The notes: generated from the letters alone by a model not told the origin. A DNA stretch of 14,866 bases from an uncultured bacterium (GCA_902464375.1 CABQIM010000042.1:1-14866), one strand, 5' to 3'. Shown: positions 1 through 7,626, counted from the stretch's first letter. A program made the numbers and translations.

Positions 1-9
1 ATATTTACC

Positions 10-1335
10 TTACGCAAGGAATCTAAACCAAACGTAAACTGTGCTCATAAATAATGAAATCATTGTTACAAGAACCCCGTATTTCAAGAAATACATAAAT
101 TTAATAGGGTGTCCTGTAGAAGCCGCAGTTTCAGAAACGATTACGTTTGCAGCAGCACCGATGATTGTCATGTTTCCGCCTAGGCAAGCGCCTAAAGATA
201 AACACCACCATAGTGGGAATGTATAATCAGCGCCCATAACTTTTTGAACTTCTACTAACAATGGTGACATTGTTGCTGTGTAAGGAATGTTATCAATTAT
301 ACCTGATAAAATACCTGAAGCCCAAAGAATAATCATTGCTGTAGCTTTTTGAGAACCGTTAGTTACGTTCAACAACCATTCTGACATAAGTTTGATACCA
401 CCAGCATGCTCTAAACCACCGATAATAATGAATAAACCGATGAAGAAGAATATTGTGTTCCATTCAACTTCGTGGAATATTTTTTGTGGTTTTTCAAATA
501 ATAACAAGAATGCTGCACCAGCCATAGCTGTTACACATGTTTGGATGTGTGTAATGTCGTGTAGCATAAATCCGATGATTACAAGCAATAAAACAAGTCC
601 AGAACGAATCATCAAACCTTTGTCTGTAATTGTATGTGAGTTATCAAGTTGTGCAACTTTTTCCATTTTTTCTTTAGCTGCAACTAATTGTTTTCTAAAG
701 ATAAATGCAAGAATACCAACATTAATAATCAATATTGCAGCAACAATACCGGTTAATTCTTTTATGAAATCCATGAAAGAAAGTCCGGCAGCACTTCCGA
801 TAATGATGTTTGGCGGATCACCAATTAATGTAGCTGTACCACCAATATTAGATGCTAAAATTTCTGTAATTAAGAATGGAATTGGGTTAATATCTAATTC
901 TTTTGCGATAACAAAAGTAACAGGCATGATTAAGATAACTGTAGTTACGTTGTCTAAAAATGCTGAAACAATTGCTGTAAATACAGCTAATGACATCAAT
1001 ATTAATTTTGGATTACCTTTTGTTAACTTTAACATTTCGTTTGCAATCCAGTTAAACATACCGCTTCTTGTAGCAATTGATACAATTATCATCATTGAAA
1101 CAAGAAGGAATATTACGTTGAAATCAACAAAGTTGATAAAATATCCAACATCAAAAGTTCCATTAACAAGTTTGTCTTGTCCTAATAAACCTAAAATAAG
1201 TGTTAAAGCTGCGCCTAACAAAGCAACTGTAACCTTAGGTATTTTTTCCGTAGCAATAAATATGTATGCGACAATCAATATAGCCGCAGATACAGGTATT
1301 GCATGAGCGTGAATAATGCTCAGTAAACCTTCCAT
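10..1335 (-). CDS. ArsB/NhaD-family ion permease
   Basis: 441-residue polytopic inner-membrane transporter of the ion transporter superfamily that holds ArsB, NhaD and SLC13-like carriers. It has about eleven or twelve hydrophobic segments and the two-fold pseudo-symmetry typical of the family: SAFLDNVTT (124-132) and GGTATLIGDPPN (165-176) in the first half are mirrored by SGIIDNIPYT (344-353) and GGNMTIIGAAAN (386-397) in the second. A charged cytoplasmic linker near 215-240 separates the halves. The ATG start is preceded by a strong AGGAGG-like Shine-Dalgarno (minus strand, about 1341-1347). Length is normal and both ends are intact. It is transcribed away from the bamA cluster. Known members exchange Na+ for H+, extrude arsenite or move dicarboxylates; the substrate cannot be read here. 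No arsenic genes are adjacent, so Na+/H+ or anion transport is as likely as arsenite export. Confidence 0.9.
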   Translation of the reverse strand: MEGLLSIIHAHAIPVSAAILIVAYIFIATEKIPKVTVALLGAALTLILGLLGQDKLVNGTFDVGYFINFVDFNVIFLLVSMMIIVSIATRSGMFNWIANEMLKLTKGNPKLILMSLAVFTAIVSAFLDNVTTVILIMPVTFVIAKELDINPIPFLITEILASNIGGTATLIGDPPNIIIGSAAGLSFMDFIKELTGIVAAILIINVGILAFIFRKQLVAAKEKMEKVAQLDNSHTITDKGLMIRSGLVLLLVIIGFMLHDITHIQTCVTAMAGAAFLLLFEKPQKIFHEVEWNTIFFFIGLFIIIGGLEHAGGIKLMSEWLLNVTNGSQKATAMIILWASGILSGIIDNIPYTATMSPLLVEVQKVMGADYTFPLWWCLSLGACLGGNMTIIGAAANVIVSETAASTGHPIKFMYFLKYGVLVTMISLFMSTVYVWFRFLA

Positions 1336-1475
1336 CTTTCCTCCTTTTTCTATCCTTTATTAAAAGTGTACATAATCTATTTTATAACAAACAAGCTGCT
1401 CTTTGAGGCTTAACTATTGCCCTAAATGTAAAATTTTGTAAAATGTACTCTTAACTTTCGAAAATCCGATATTTG

Positions 1476-1484
1476 TGATAGAAT
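1476..1484 (+). promoter_or_regulatory. extended -10 promoter for the bamA cluster
   Basis: TGATAGAAT is an extended -10 (TGn followed by TAGAAT at 1479-1484), about 28 bases before the start codon. The -35 region at the usual spacing (about 1456-1461, TTTCGA) is weak, which an extended -10 can tolerate. It lies in the 177-base divergent spacer between the permease and bamA. Confidence 0.5.
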
Positions 1485-1512
1485 AATTATTGTAACACTG
1501 TGGAGTGGATAG

Positions 1513-3417
1513 TTGGCTAATCTATCAGGTATATATAAAAAATTAATAGTTTTTGCATTAATTCTGGGAGCTTTTACTGTTTCCGGAAATTTGTCGTATG
1601 CAATTACGGAAGACGAAGCCGGAGCGCTGGAATCATCTGAAGAAACAAGCTACGATAGCAACACTGCTTATATTAATGATATAGAAATCTTAGGCTCTAA
1701 TATTATTAAACCGGAGTATATTTTATCCAAGATGGCTCTTAAAAAAGGTGATTTATATGATAAAGATTTGATGCAGCAGGATTTGAAAACTATCTATCGG
1801 ATGGGCTATTTTACTGAAAAGATGAAAGCTATTCCTGTTAAAAATTCAAACGGTACTATTTCTTTAAAAGTTATTTTGGAAGAAAATATTCCTGTTACAG
1901 ACTTTACAATTGAAGGCAATACCGTTGTTGCATCTGATGAAATTATGCAATATTTGCTTCCTTTAAAAGGTAAGCCGCAAAATATTACAGCAATAAATCA
2001 AGCAATGGAGCAAATTAACCAGTGTTATTATTCAAAAGGTTATATATTATCAAAAATAGATTCAATATATGATGATCCTGACGGAACGCTTAATTTGAGT
2101 ATCACAGAAGGTAAGATTAATAAAATTATGATTACCGGAAATGAAAAAACTAAGCAATATATAATTGAGCGTAATATTATGACGGAACCGGGGACTGTTT
2201 ACAATGAGAACCAAGTAAAACAAGATTTAGTAAGATTGTATTCAACGCAAGCATTTAAAGATGTTAACAGAACTATTGAAGTTTCAGAAGATGACCCAGA
2301 TAAATTTGATGTAACAATTGAGTTGAAAGAACAAAGAACCGCATCTGTATCAATCGGTGGCGGTTTAGATTCTGCGACCGGTGCATTTGGTTCCGTTGGT
2401 ATTTCTGATAATAACTTCCGAGGTAGAAATCAGAGAGTTTCTTTAACAGGTTTGGTTGGTTCCGGTATCTTGATGAGTGACTCTTCTATTAAGAGTCATA
2501 TGAATTATCAAGCTGAATTAAGCTTTTTTGAACCTCATTTCTTGAATGCTGATAATTCTCTTATGAGCAAGATATATTTTAGAGATTTAGGCAGTTATAC
2601 AATTCCGCTTGCTTTAGAAAGAAGAATTGGTATAGAAGGTACTGTTGCTCATAGAATGAAATACAATAAACATCTATCTTCAACATTTACAACGGGCGTT
2701 GAATATATTCACATGTCAGAAGGTGATAGAGGTAATGTAGAAAACTTATATCGCTTGCATAATTTGGATATTGCTGATAGAGCTAAAGAATTAGAAGGCG
2801 GTTTTTTCTTGAGATTGGCTCCCGGATTGGCGTATGATTCACGAGATTCTGCTATAAATCCACGCCATGGTGCGTTGGCTTCTGTTCGATATGAAGAAGC
2901 GTTTGGACTTGATGGCTTTGGCAAGACCAATGGTCGTTTAACTGGTATGGCAAAACGTTATATTCCGATAGCTAAGAAATCTTCATTGACGTTTACGGGA
3001 CGTGGTGGTATAAAAATTCACGGTTCTGACATGCCGGAAATTATGGCATACCGTTTAGGTGGCCCTTATACAATCAGAGGTTATAAGGTAAACGGTGTCG
3101 GTACCGGTACTTCATTCATTATGGGTTCTGCAGAATTAGCAACTCCAATTCCTTTTGTTGATAAGTTAAAAGTTAATTTCTTACAGAATTTGAGAATTAC
3201 ATTCTGGATTGATGCCGGTAAGGTATTTGATCCGACAATAGCAAGTTATTTGTATGATAGACCATTACAAGCAATTACAGCCGGTGTCGGTTTGAAGATA
3301 AATATGCCGGGGATTGGACCATTATCAGTTGATTATGGTTTCCCACTTACAAACTCCGGTCCATACGGCTCACCTAACGGTTACTTTACGTTCGGTGTAG
3401 GTGACATGATGTACTAA
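1513..3417 (+). CDS. bamA: BamA/Omp85-family outer-membrane assembly protein
   Basis: 634 residues. It folds and inserts beta-barrel proteins into the outer membrane. The N-terminus is a signal peptide (positive IYKK, hydrophobic 11-21, likely cleavage after SYA around 30). Three POTRA-like repeats follow at about 52-126, 127-201 and 202-274, then a 16-strand-type barrel from about 276 to the end. The conserved barrel loop motif IRGY is at 521-524. Three POTRAs is the number typical of cyanobacterial Omp85; Proteobacterial BamA has five. The start is TTG, chosen because GGAG (1502-1505) sits 7 bases upstream and the signal peptide begins there. The last residue is Tyr instead of the usual Phe/Trp of the terminal strand. 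It is followed after 33 bases by an OmpH/Skp-type chaperone gene, the classic bamA partner. TamA or another Omp85 paralogue is possible, but the neighbour favours BamA. Confidence 0.9.
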   Translation: MANLSGIYKKLIVFALILGAFTVSGNLSYAITEDEAGALESSEETSYDSNTAYINDIEILGSNIIKPEYILSKMALKKGDLYDKDLMQQDLKTIYRMGYFTEKMKAIPVKNSNGTISLKVILEENIPVTDFTIEGNTVVASDEIMQYLLPLKGKPQNITAINQAMEQINQCYYSKGYILSKIDSIYDDPDGTLNLSITEGKINKIMITGNEKTKQYIIERNIMTEPGTVYNENQVKQDLVRLYSTQAFKDVNRTIEVSEDDPDKFDVTIELKEQRTASVSIGGGLDSATGAFGSVGISDNNFRGRNQRVSLTGLVGSGILMSDSSIKSHMNYQAELSFFEPHFLNADNSLMSKIYFRDLGSYTIPLALERRIGIEGTVAHRMKYNKHLSSTFTTGVEYIHMSEGDRGNVENLYRLHNLDIADRAKELEGGFFLRLAPGLAYDSRDSAINPRHGALASVRYEEAFGLDGFGKTNGRLTGMAKRYIPIAKKSSLTFTGRGGIKIHGSDMPEIMAYRLGGPYTIRGYKVNGVGTGTSFIMGSAELATPIPFVDKLKVNFLQNLRITFWIDAGKVFDPTIASYLYDRPLQAITAGVGLKINMPGIGPLSVDYGFPLTNSGPYGSPNGYFTFGVGDMMY

Positions 3418-3429
3418 ATAGTGTATAAT
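3401..3429 (+). promoter_or_regulatory. internal promoter upstream of ompH
   Basis: GTGACA (3401-3406), a 17-base spacer, then a perfect TATAAT (3424-3429). The -35 lies inside the last codons of bamA and transcription would start near 3436, just before the AGGAGGT ribosome binding site of ompH. This would let the chaperone and downstream genes be made independently of bamA. Confidence 0.55.
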
Positions 3430-3450
3430 ATATAATCATAGGAGGTTAAT

Positions 3451-3897
3451 ATGAAGAAGTTTAAATTAGGAATTGTTGTTCTGTTGATGGCAGCATTTAC
3501 CGGTATCGCGAATGCCGGCGGTGTAGGTTATATTGACTATGCTAAGGTTATTGATAATTATGATTATGCAAAACAAGTTACTAAGGAAGTTGATGCAAAA
3601 GGCTTAGAAATGCAGCAATTCCTTGTTGATAAGGAAAAAGAATACAAATCTTTGGATACACCTTTGAAAAAACAAACTTTTGAAGAAAAAGTTGCAGCAG
3701 AATTCAAAACAAAAGAAACTGCGTATGTAACTTTGAAAAACAAAAGAGAACAAGAAGTATTTACAAAGATTAAAGATGCCGCAAAAGCAGTTATGGTAGA
3801 ACAAAAACTTGATGCTGTGATGGATGTCCGTGGCGTATTTGTTGGCGGTGTTGATATTACAGATAGTGTTATTGCAAAATTGAAAGCTTCTAAATAA
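3451..3897 (+). CDS. OmpH/Skp-family periplasmic chaperone
   Basis: 148 residues. Skp/OmpH proteins hold unfolded outer-membrane proteins in the periplasm before BamA inserts them. There is a clear signal peptide (KKFK, hydrophobic core 7-16, cleavage likely after IANA at 22). The mature part begins with the family-typical beta strand GYIDYAKVIDNY, continues as a charged alpha-helical hairpin (about 40-115, rich in Lys/Glu), and ends with the strand region around LDAVMDVRGVFVGGVDIT. Length matches the family. It has a near-perfect Shine-Dalgarno (AGGAGGT, about 3440-3446) and follows bamA directly, the standard pairing. The next gene starts 2 bases after its stop. Confidence 0.88.
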   Translation: MKKFKLGIVVLLMAAFTGIANAGGVGYIDYAKVIDNYDYAKQVTKEVDAKGLEMQQFLVDKEKEYKSLDTPLKKQTFEEKVAAEFKTKETAYVTLKNKREQEVFTKIKDAAKAVMVEQKLDAVMDVRGVFVGGVDITDSVIAKLKASK

Positions 3898-3899
3898 AT

Positions 3900-5231
3900 A
3901 TGAAAATAACAGAACTGATTGAAAGAAAAAAACTTGGTAAACATCATACCAAGGACGAGATTGATTTTATTATCAAGTCATATATGTCCGGTTCTGTTTC
4001 GGACGCTCAAATGGCGGCGTGGTTAACAGCAATAAGTTTCAAAGGAATGTCGGTCGAGGAGACTGCATTCCTTTCTGACGCTTTAGGACATTCCGGTAAG
4101 ATAGTAAATTTTGAGGATTTGCAGGGTCTAGTTGTTGATAAACATTCAACAGGCGGAGTTGGTGACAAGGTTACGATTACCTTGATACCATTGCTTGCTT
4201 CTGCGGGAGTTCCTGTTGCAAAACTTGCTGATAGAGGCTTGGGGCATGCTGCAGGTACGGTTGATAAACTGGAATCAATCCCCGGATTGAATACGAATTT
4301 ATCAACGCAAGCAATTGTTAATCAGGTTAAAAATATTAATGCTGTTATCGCTTCTCAATCCGATGAGCTAGCTCCTGCTGATAAAAGAATTTATACGATG
4401 AGATTTGCTATTGATGCAATTAAGACGGAACCTTTGATTGCGTCTTCAATTATTTCTAAAAAAATCGCTTCAGGAGCTTCACATATAATCATTAACGTAA
4501 AATACGGTGCCGGAACAGATATTGATACTCCGGAAGATGCTGTTAGAATTGCACAATTGATAATTAATGTCGGTAAAATGCTTGATAAATCTATTACGAC
4601 TATTGTGAGCTCAATGGATGAGCCTTTAGGCAGAGCGGTGGGTAATTCATTAGAAGTTATAGAAGCCATTGAATTCTTAAAAGGTCACAGTGTTTCAGAA
4701 GATTTGGCAAAACTTACTTATTCTATTGCAACAATGACGTTGTTACAGTTGGATATGTTTGATAATGAAAAAGAAGCTGAACAGTATTTAAGTAATCTGG
4801 TTACATCAGGAAAAGCGTTAGAGAAGTTTAAAGAACTTATAATTGCTCAAGGTGGCGTGGTGGAAGTTATTGATAACTATGATAAATTTATTCTTCCGCA
4901 TTATAAAGTAGAATGTGAATCCAAAAAGAGCGGGTATGTTCAGAGTATAAACGCATTTGAAATTTCACAGGCTTTGAAAGCTTTGGGTGCATCAAGGGAA
5001 GTTGCATCCAAGCCAATAGATTTGAGCGTGGGAATTTATCTTAATAAAAAAGGCGGCGAAAAAGTCGCAAAAGGTGATATCCTTTATACAATATATTCAA
5101 ATGATGAAGAAGCGACAAAGGCGGCTCAGAGATTTTGTGATAACGCTTTTTCAATAAACGAAGTAAAACCTTCGCACAAAAATTTAGTTTACAAGATTAT
5201 CAGTACAAGAGATGAGGACGATAATGTATAA
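3900..5231 (+). CDS. pyrimidine-nucleoside (thymidine) phosphorylase
   Basis: 443 residues, full family length. It catalyses phosphorolysis of pyrimidine nucleosides to base plus (deoxy)ribose-1-phosphate in the cytosol. The helical N-terminal domain covers 1-65. The phosphate loop is KHSTGGVGD (81-89). The signature region is ADRGLGHAAGTVDKLE (110-125). Substrate-binding Arg168, Ser183 and Lys187 align with E. coli DeoA Arg171, Ser186 and Lys190 at a constant offset of 3. MDEPLGRAVGNSLEV (239-253) and the C-terminal PYNP domain (about 345-415) complete it. Oddities: the usual SGR of the signature is ADR, so a phosphate-contacting Ser is Ala110, and the residue after Arg168 is Phe instead of Asp. 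The start is 2 bases after the ompH stop with no clear Shine-Dalgarno, so translation is probably coupled. Whether it is DeoA- or Pdp-type in specificity cannot be told. Confidence 0.92.
   Translation: MKITELIERKKLGKHHTKDEIDFIIKSYMSGSVSDAQMAAWLTAISFKGMSVEETAFLSDALGHSGKIVNFEDLQGLVVDKHSTGGVGDKVTITLIPLLASAGVPVAKLADRGLGHAAGTVDKLESIPGLNTNLSTQAIVNQVKNINAVIASQSDELAPADKRIYTMRFAIDAIKTEPLIASSIISKKIASGASHIIINVKYGAGTDIDTPEDAVRIAQLIINVGKMLDKSITTIVSSMDEPLGRAVGNSLEVIEAIEFLKGHSVSEDLAKLTYSIATMTLLQLDMFDNEKEAEQYLSNLVTSGKALEKFKELIIAQGGVVEVIDNYDKFILPHYKVECESKKSGYVQSINAFEISQALKALGASREVASKPIDLSVGIYLNKKGGEKVAKGDILYTIYSNDEEATKAAQRFCDNAFSINEVKPSHKNLVYKIISTRDEDDNV
5214..5218 (+). promoter_or_regulatory. ribosome binding site deciding the FlhA-C gene start
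   Basis: GAGGA five bases before the ATG at 5224. It favours 5224 over the in-frame ATG at 5212, which has no comparable site. Confidence 0.6.
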
Positions 5232-6690
5232 CAAAAAAATGCAATACGTGATAAAATCAGTACCAACAGATGATAAACAGGCATTAGAGAATTTGCTCAA
5301 TGAAATGTCAGAAGCAGGTTGGGATTTGTATACAATGCACGAAGTTGAAACAGAAACTTCTTACGATTTTAATTGCATTTTTATGCGCGAAAAGCAAGAA
5401 GAAGACCATACGGATTTGGATGATATTGTAAATATTACAAGCTTTAAATATCGTATGGAAAAAATGCTTGCGGCTCCATCTAGTCCTTATGCTTCTTGTA
5501 AAGAAATTCAACTAAAGATTTCTAACCAGAAGGAAAGAATTAAAAAAATAAAATCTCAATTAGAGAGTGAAAATCTTTCTCCGGAAAAGAAAAAACAACT
5601 TAACGACCAAATGTCAGATGAATTAAGACAGTTGGATATTCTTAAACAATCTTTGGTGAATGAGATTTCACCGGATGCAATGTATTCTGCAATAAAAGAA
5701 GAGAAATTTGTGATTAATCTTTCAGAAGAAATTTTGGAAGTTATATCTATGGAAGCTAATGACAATTTGCTTTCTGAAACAGTTAAAATTCGTCAAAATT
5801 TGGCAGAAGAGTTGGGCTATGTAATTCCGCATATCCATTTCCATAATAGTGATGAATTAATGCAGAATGAATTCAATATCAAATTGCATGATATAGAAGT
5901 ATTCCGCTCAGTGGCATTCCCTGGGTATATTGCTTATTACAAGGACGAATTGAAAGGATATAAGGCACAAGACGATGATATTATTGTGACCGATGATATT
6001 ACAGGTAAAAAGCTAATCTGGATTTTGAAAGACAAAGTAAAAGACTTTTGGCAGCAGGGCTTTACGGCAGTAGAATACATAGGAAAAGCAATTGAATACA
6101 TATCAGTGACAGAAGTTTCTGATATTATGGATTACAATGATGTCAATAAGTATGTGGAAAAAGTTATAGAAAACAACTCTTTCTTGGTTGATAATATAAT
6201 CCCTGATTTTATTACAGCATCAGACCTAAAATATCTTTTAACTTGCTTGATTAGAGAGCATGTTTCTGTAAAAAATATTGTTTATATTTTTGAAAAAATA
6301 AATGATTACGCAAATGAGCCTACGAAAGAAGATTTGCTAGATAAGGTAAGATTAGCTTTATCTAAACATATTATTAAAGATTTAGCGAAAGACGGAGAAT
6401 TAAAGGTTATTGAATTCTCTGATGAGTTGTTGGATAAAGTTTATTCATTCTTTAAGGAAGATGAAGAGGAAGCTATTATAAGAATAGATTCTTCTGATGT
6501 CCAAGATATCGCTACAAAACTTATGAAATTTGCTAAAAAACAAAAGATAGCAAAACCAGTTCTGGTTGTTCCGATGGATATAAGACATATGGTGTTTGTT
6601 ATTTTGTCCGAATTTGTACAAGATTTGACAGTCCTAGCTCACGAAGAATTGGTTAGTGACTATGATATCAAATTTGTGGGCAAAATTTAG
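5224..6690 (+). CDS. soluble FlhA C-terminal (FHIPEP) domain protein with DUF4177-like N-terminus
   Basis: 488 residues from ATG 5224 (an in-frame ATG at 5212 would add four); it overlaps the phosphorylase by 8 bases. Residues 6-55 resemble a DUF4177 fold: a strand, then a helix with the EMSEAGWDLY pattern, ending in FMREK. Residues 93-145 are a charged coiled coil. Residues 163-488 align by eye with the cytoplasmic domain of FlhA/FHIPEP type III export proteins: IRQNLAEELGYVIPHIHFH (189-207), NEFNIKLHDIEVFRS then FPGY (215-235), a GFTAVEY-like segment (269-275), and LTCLIREHVSVKNIVYIFE (339-357) with NDYA (360-363). There are no transmembrane segments, whereas FlhA carries about eight before this domain, so it cannot be the export channel itself. 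It may act as a cytosolic adaptor or be a domain reused for something else. No flagellar genes are in the window. Family assignment is strong; function is unknown. Confidence 0.8.
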   Translation: MYNKKMQYVIKSVPTDDKQALENLLNEMSEAGWDLYTMHEVETETSYDFNCIFMREKQEEDHTDLDDIVNITSFKYRMEKMLAAPSSPYASCKEIQLKISNQKERIKKIKSQLESENLSPEKKKQLNDQMSDELRQLDILKQSLVNEISPDAMYSAIKEEKFVINLSEEILEVISMEANDNLLSETVKIRQNLAEELGYVIPHIHFHNSDELMQNEFNIKLHDIEVFRSVAFPGYIAYYKDELKGYKAQDDDIIVTDDITGKKLIWILKDKVKDFWQQGFTAVEYIGKAIEYISVTEVSDIMDYNDVNKYVEKVIENNSFLVDNIIPDFITASDLKYLLTCLIREHVSVKNIVYIFEKINDYANEPTKEDLLDKVRLALSKHIIKDLAKDGELKVIEFSDELLDKVYSFFKEDEEEAIIRIDSSDVQDIATKLMKFAKKQKIAKPVLVVPMDIRHMVFVILSEFVQDLTVLAHEELVSDYDIKFVGKI

Positions 6691-6738
6691 TAGGTATATA
6701 TAACTCCCCATTTGTCGCATAACAAGCTTAAATTTCTT

Positions 6739-6747
6739 TGTGATAAT
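6739..6747 (+). promoter_or_regulatory. extended -10 element before the LEA-like gene
   Basis: TGTGATAAT (TGn then GATAAT at 6742-6747) lies about 30 bases upstream of the ATG at 6778. No good -35 is visible. No terminator is seen after the preceding gene, so read-through from the bamA cluster is also possible. Confidence 0.35.
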
Positions 6748-6777
6748 ACATTTGTTCACAAAAGAAAGGAGTTAATT

Positions 6778-6990
6778 ATGCACAAAGATGATAAGATGCC
6801 AAAAGAAACACTTGGTGAAAAAATGAAGGATAAAGCTGGCGAGATTAAAGAAGAATTGAAAGAAGATGCAGAAATCTTGAAAGAAAAAGCGCATAAGGCA
6901 AAAGAAAATGTCAAAGGAAAAGCCCATGAAATGAAGGAAAAAGTCTCTGAAAAGATGGACGAAATGAAAGAAAAACATAAAAAGGCTTAG
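6778..6990 (+). CDS. small LEA-like / apolipoprotein-like amphipathic helix protein
   Basis: 70 residues, almost entirely Lys, Glu, Ala, Met and Asp; no signal peptide, no Cys, no aromatic residue. The ATG at 6778 is chosen because AAAGGAG (6765-6771) sits six bases upstream; an upstream in-frame TTG at 6712 lacks a site and would add unrelated residues. Three consecutive 11-residue units are visible: LKEKAHKAKEN (34-44), VKGKAHEMKEK (45-55) and VSEKMDEMKEK (56-66), preceded by MKDKAGEIKEE (16-26) and a 7-residue insert. This 11-mer periodicity with K/E and A in fixed positions is characteristic of group 3 LEA proteins and of CsbD/YtxH-like stress proteins. Likely a cytosolic stress or desiccation protectant, or a surface-binding amphipathic helix; this is inferred from composition only. 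It ends in a strong terminator. Confidence 0.75.
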   Translation: MHKDDKMPKETLGEKMKDKAGEIKEELKEDAEILKEKAHKAKENVKGKAHEMKEKVSEKMDEMKEKHKKA

Positions 6991-6993
6991 TAT

Positions 6994-7032
6994 AAAAAAA
7001 TCACACCTTTTGAAATAAGGTGTGATTTTTTG
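6994..7032. terminator. bidirectional rho-independent terminator
   Basis: A perfect 9-base stem (TCACACCTT 7001-7009 with AAGGTGTGA 7017-7025) and a 7-base loop, flanked by seven As on the left and a T run on the right. It can end transcription from both the LEA-like gene (+) and the convergent 83-residue gene (-). Confidence 0.9.
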
Positions 7033-7050
7033 TTTGAGTTTTTATAAATT

Positions 7051-7302
7051 TTATTCTTCAACCAATCCCAAATTGTCATTTTCGGTCGCTATTTCTAATA
7101 GTCTGTAAGATAGATAAGCTCCGAGTGCCACAGCTTTTAGGTCAATATTTTCGTCAAACTTAGCCACTTCTAAGATTGCACTGTTGATTTCAGGATTCTC
7201 TTCTTTAAGATACTGAACCATATTTTTTCTCCAAGCTTGAACATCTTGGAATGCTTCACTGAAAACCTCTGATGACATTTCTTCTGTTATAATTGGCAAC
7301 AT
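7051..7302 (-). CDS. hypothetical 83-residue protein
   Basis: I do not recognise a family. It is acidic, predicted mostly alpha-helical, has no signal peptide and no metal motif; it carries one Trp, and its C-terminal half holds a moderately hydrophobic helix (LKAVALGAYLSYRLLEIA, about 55-72). The start is supported by GGAGAG about 8 bases upstream and by a good promoter (7326-7354). It converges on the terminator shared with the LEA-like gene. Promoter, ribosome site and terminator together argue that it is a real single-gene transcript. Confidence 0.65.
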   Translation of the reverse strand: MLPIITEEMSSEVFSEAFQDVQAWRKNMVQYLKEENPEINSAILEVAKFDENIDLKAVALGAYLSYRLLEIATENDNLGLVEE

Positions 7303-7325
7303 ATATTTACTCTCCTATATAAGAA

Positions 7326-7354
7326 ATTATATATTATTTTTGGATTTGAAACAA
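7326..7354 (-). promoter_or_regulatory. promoter of the 83-residue gene
   Basis: On the minus strand: TTGTTT (plus 7349-7354), exactly 17 bases, then a perfect TATAAT (plus 7326-7331). Predicted start near 7319, giving a short leader that carries the ribosome binding site. Confidence 0.6.
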
Positions 7355-7400
7355 TACTCTATATATATTAGGAATTAATATGTGTATAGTTTGAACATCT

Positions 7401-7419
7401 CCCTCGCCCCTTGTGGGAG
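7401..7419 (+). repeat. GC-rich intergenic repeat, copy 1
   Basis: CCCTCGCCCCTTGTGGGAG, identical to copy 2 at 7460-7478 and matched in inverted orientation, with small differences, at 11150-11168. It is partly self-complementary (CTC/CCC against GGG/GAG) and stands out from the AT-rich flanks. Confidence 0.7.
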
Positions 7420-7459
7420 GTACTACGTACGTAATTAAGTCACCGGATTATTTCTGCAT

Positions 7460-7478
7460 CCCTCGCCCCTTGTGGGAG
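7460..7478 (+). repeat. GC-rich intergenic repeat, copy 2
   Basis: Exact 19-base match to 7401-7419, 59 bases downstream in the same orientation. Confidence 0.7.
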
Positions 7479-7479
7479 C

Positions 7480-7534
7480 GTTCTGCGAGCAAAGAGTGAA
7501 AGCGTGAGCGGTACTCGTTTATTGCGAGCAGAAC
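7480..7534. repeat. imperfect inverted repeat / hairpin
   Basis: GTTCTGCGAGCAA (7480-7492) pairs with TTGCGAGCAGAAC (7522-7534) apart from two central mismatches; GAGT (7494-7497) with ACTC (7513-7516) extends it inward. There is no T run, so it does not look like an intrinsic terminator. It directly abuts repeat copy 2 and may be part of the same element. Confidence 0.5.
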
Positions 7535-7598
7535 AAGAAAGAGAAAACAAGTGGCGGTTATTCCCTCTCCCTTCAAAGCAAAGCGTAAGCCTAAACAA

Positions 7599-7626
7599 TT
7601 CACTATTCACCACTCACTACTCACCC
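7599..7626 (+). repeat. degenerate 7-base tandem array
   Basis: Four consecutive heptads: TTCACTA, TTCACCA, CTCACTA, CTCACCC. Consensus YTCACYH. Confidence 0.55.

Noticed and set aside
392..1306. 304-codon open frame on the plus strand opposite the permease
   Set aside because: It is the antisense shadow of a clear membrane transporter; composition is the complement pattern and it has no ribosome site or recognisable domain.
10..1335. Arsenite pump arsB in an ars operon
   Set aside because: No arsR, arsC or arsA neighbours are visible and the family also contains Na+/H+ and anion carriers, so no symbol was given.
5212..5223. ATG at 5212 as start of the FlhA-C gene
   Set aside because: In frame, but the GAGGA site is correctly spaced only for the ATG at 5224; the four extra residues add nothing recognisable.
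6712..6777. TTG start extending the LEA-like protein by 22 residues
   Set aside because: No ribosome site, and the extension (with Cys and Phe) is unlike the rest of the protein; the ATG at 6778 has a strong site.
7401..7478. CRISPR array
   Set aside because: Only two copies of a 19-base repeat on each scale, no regular spacer series, no cas genes; they resemble dispersed intergenic repeats.
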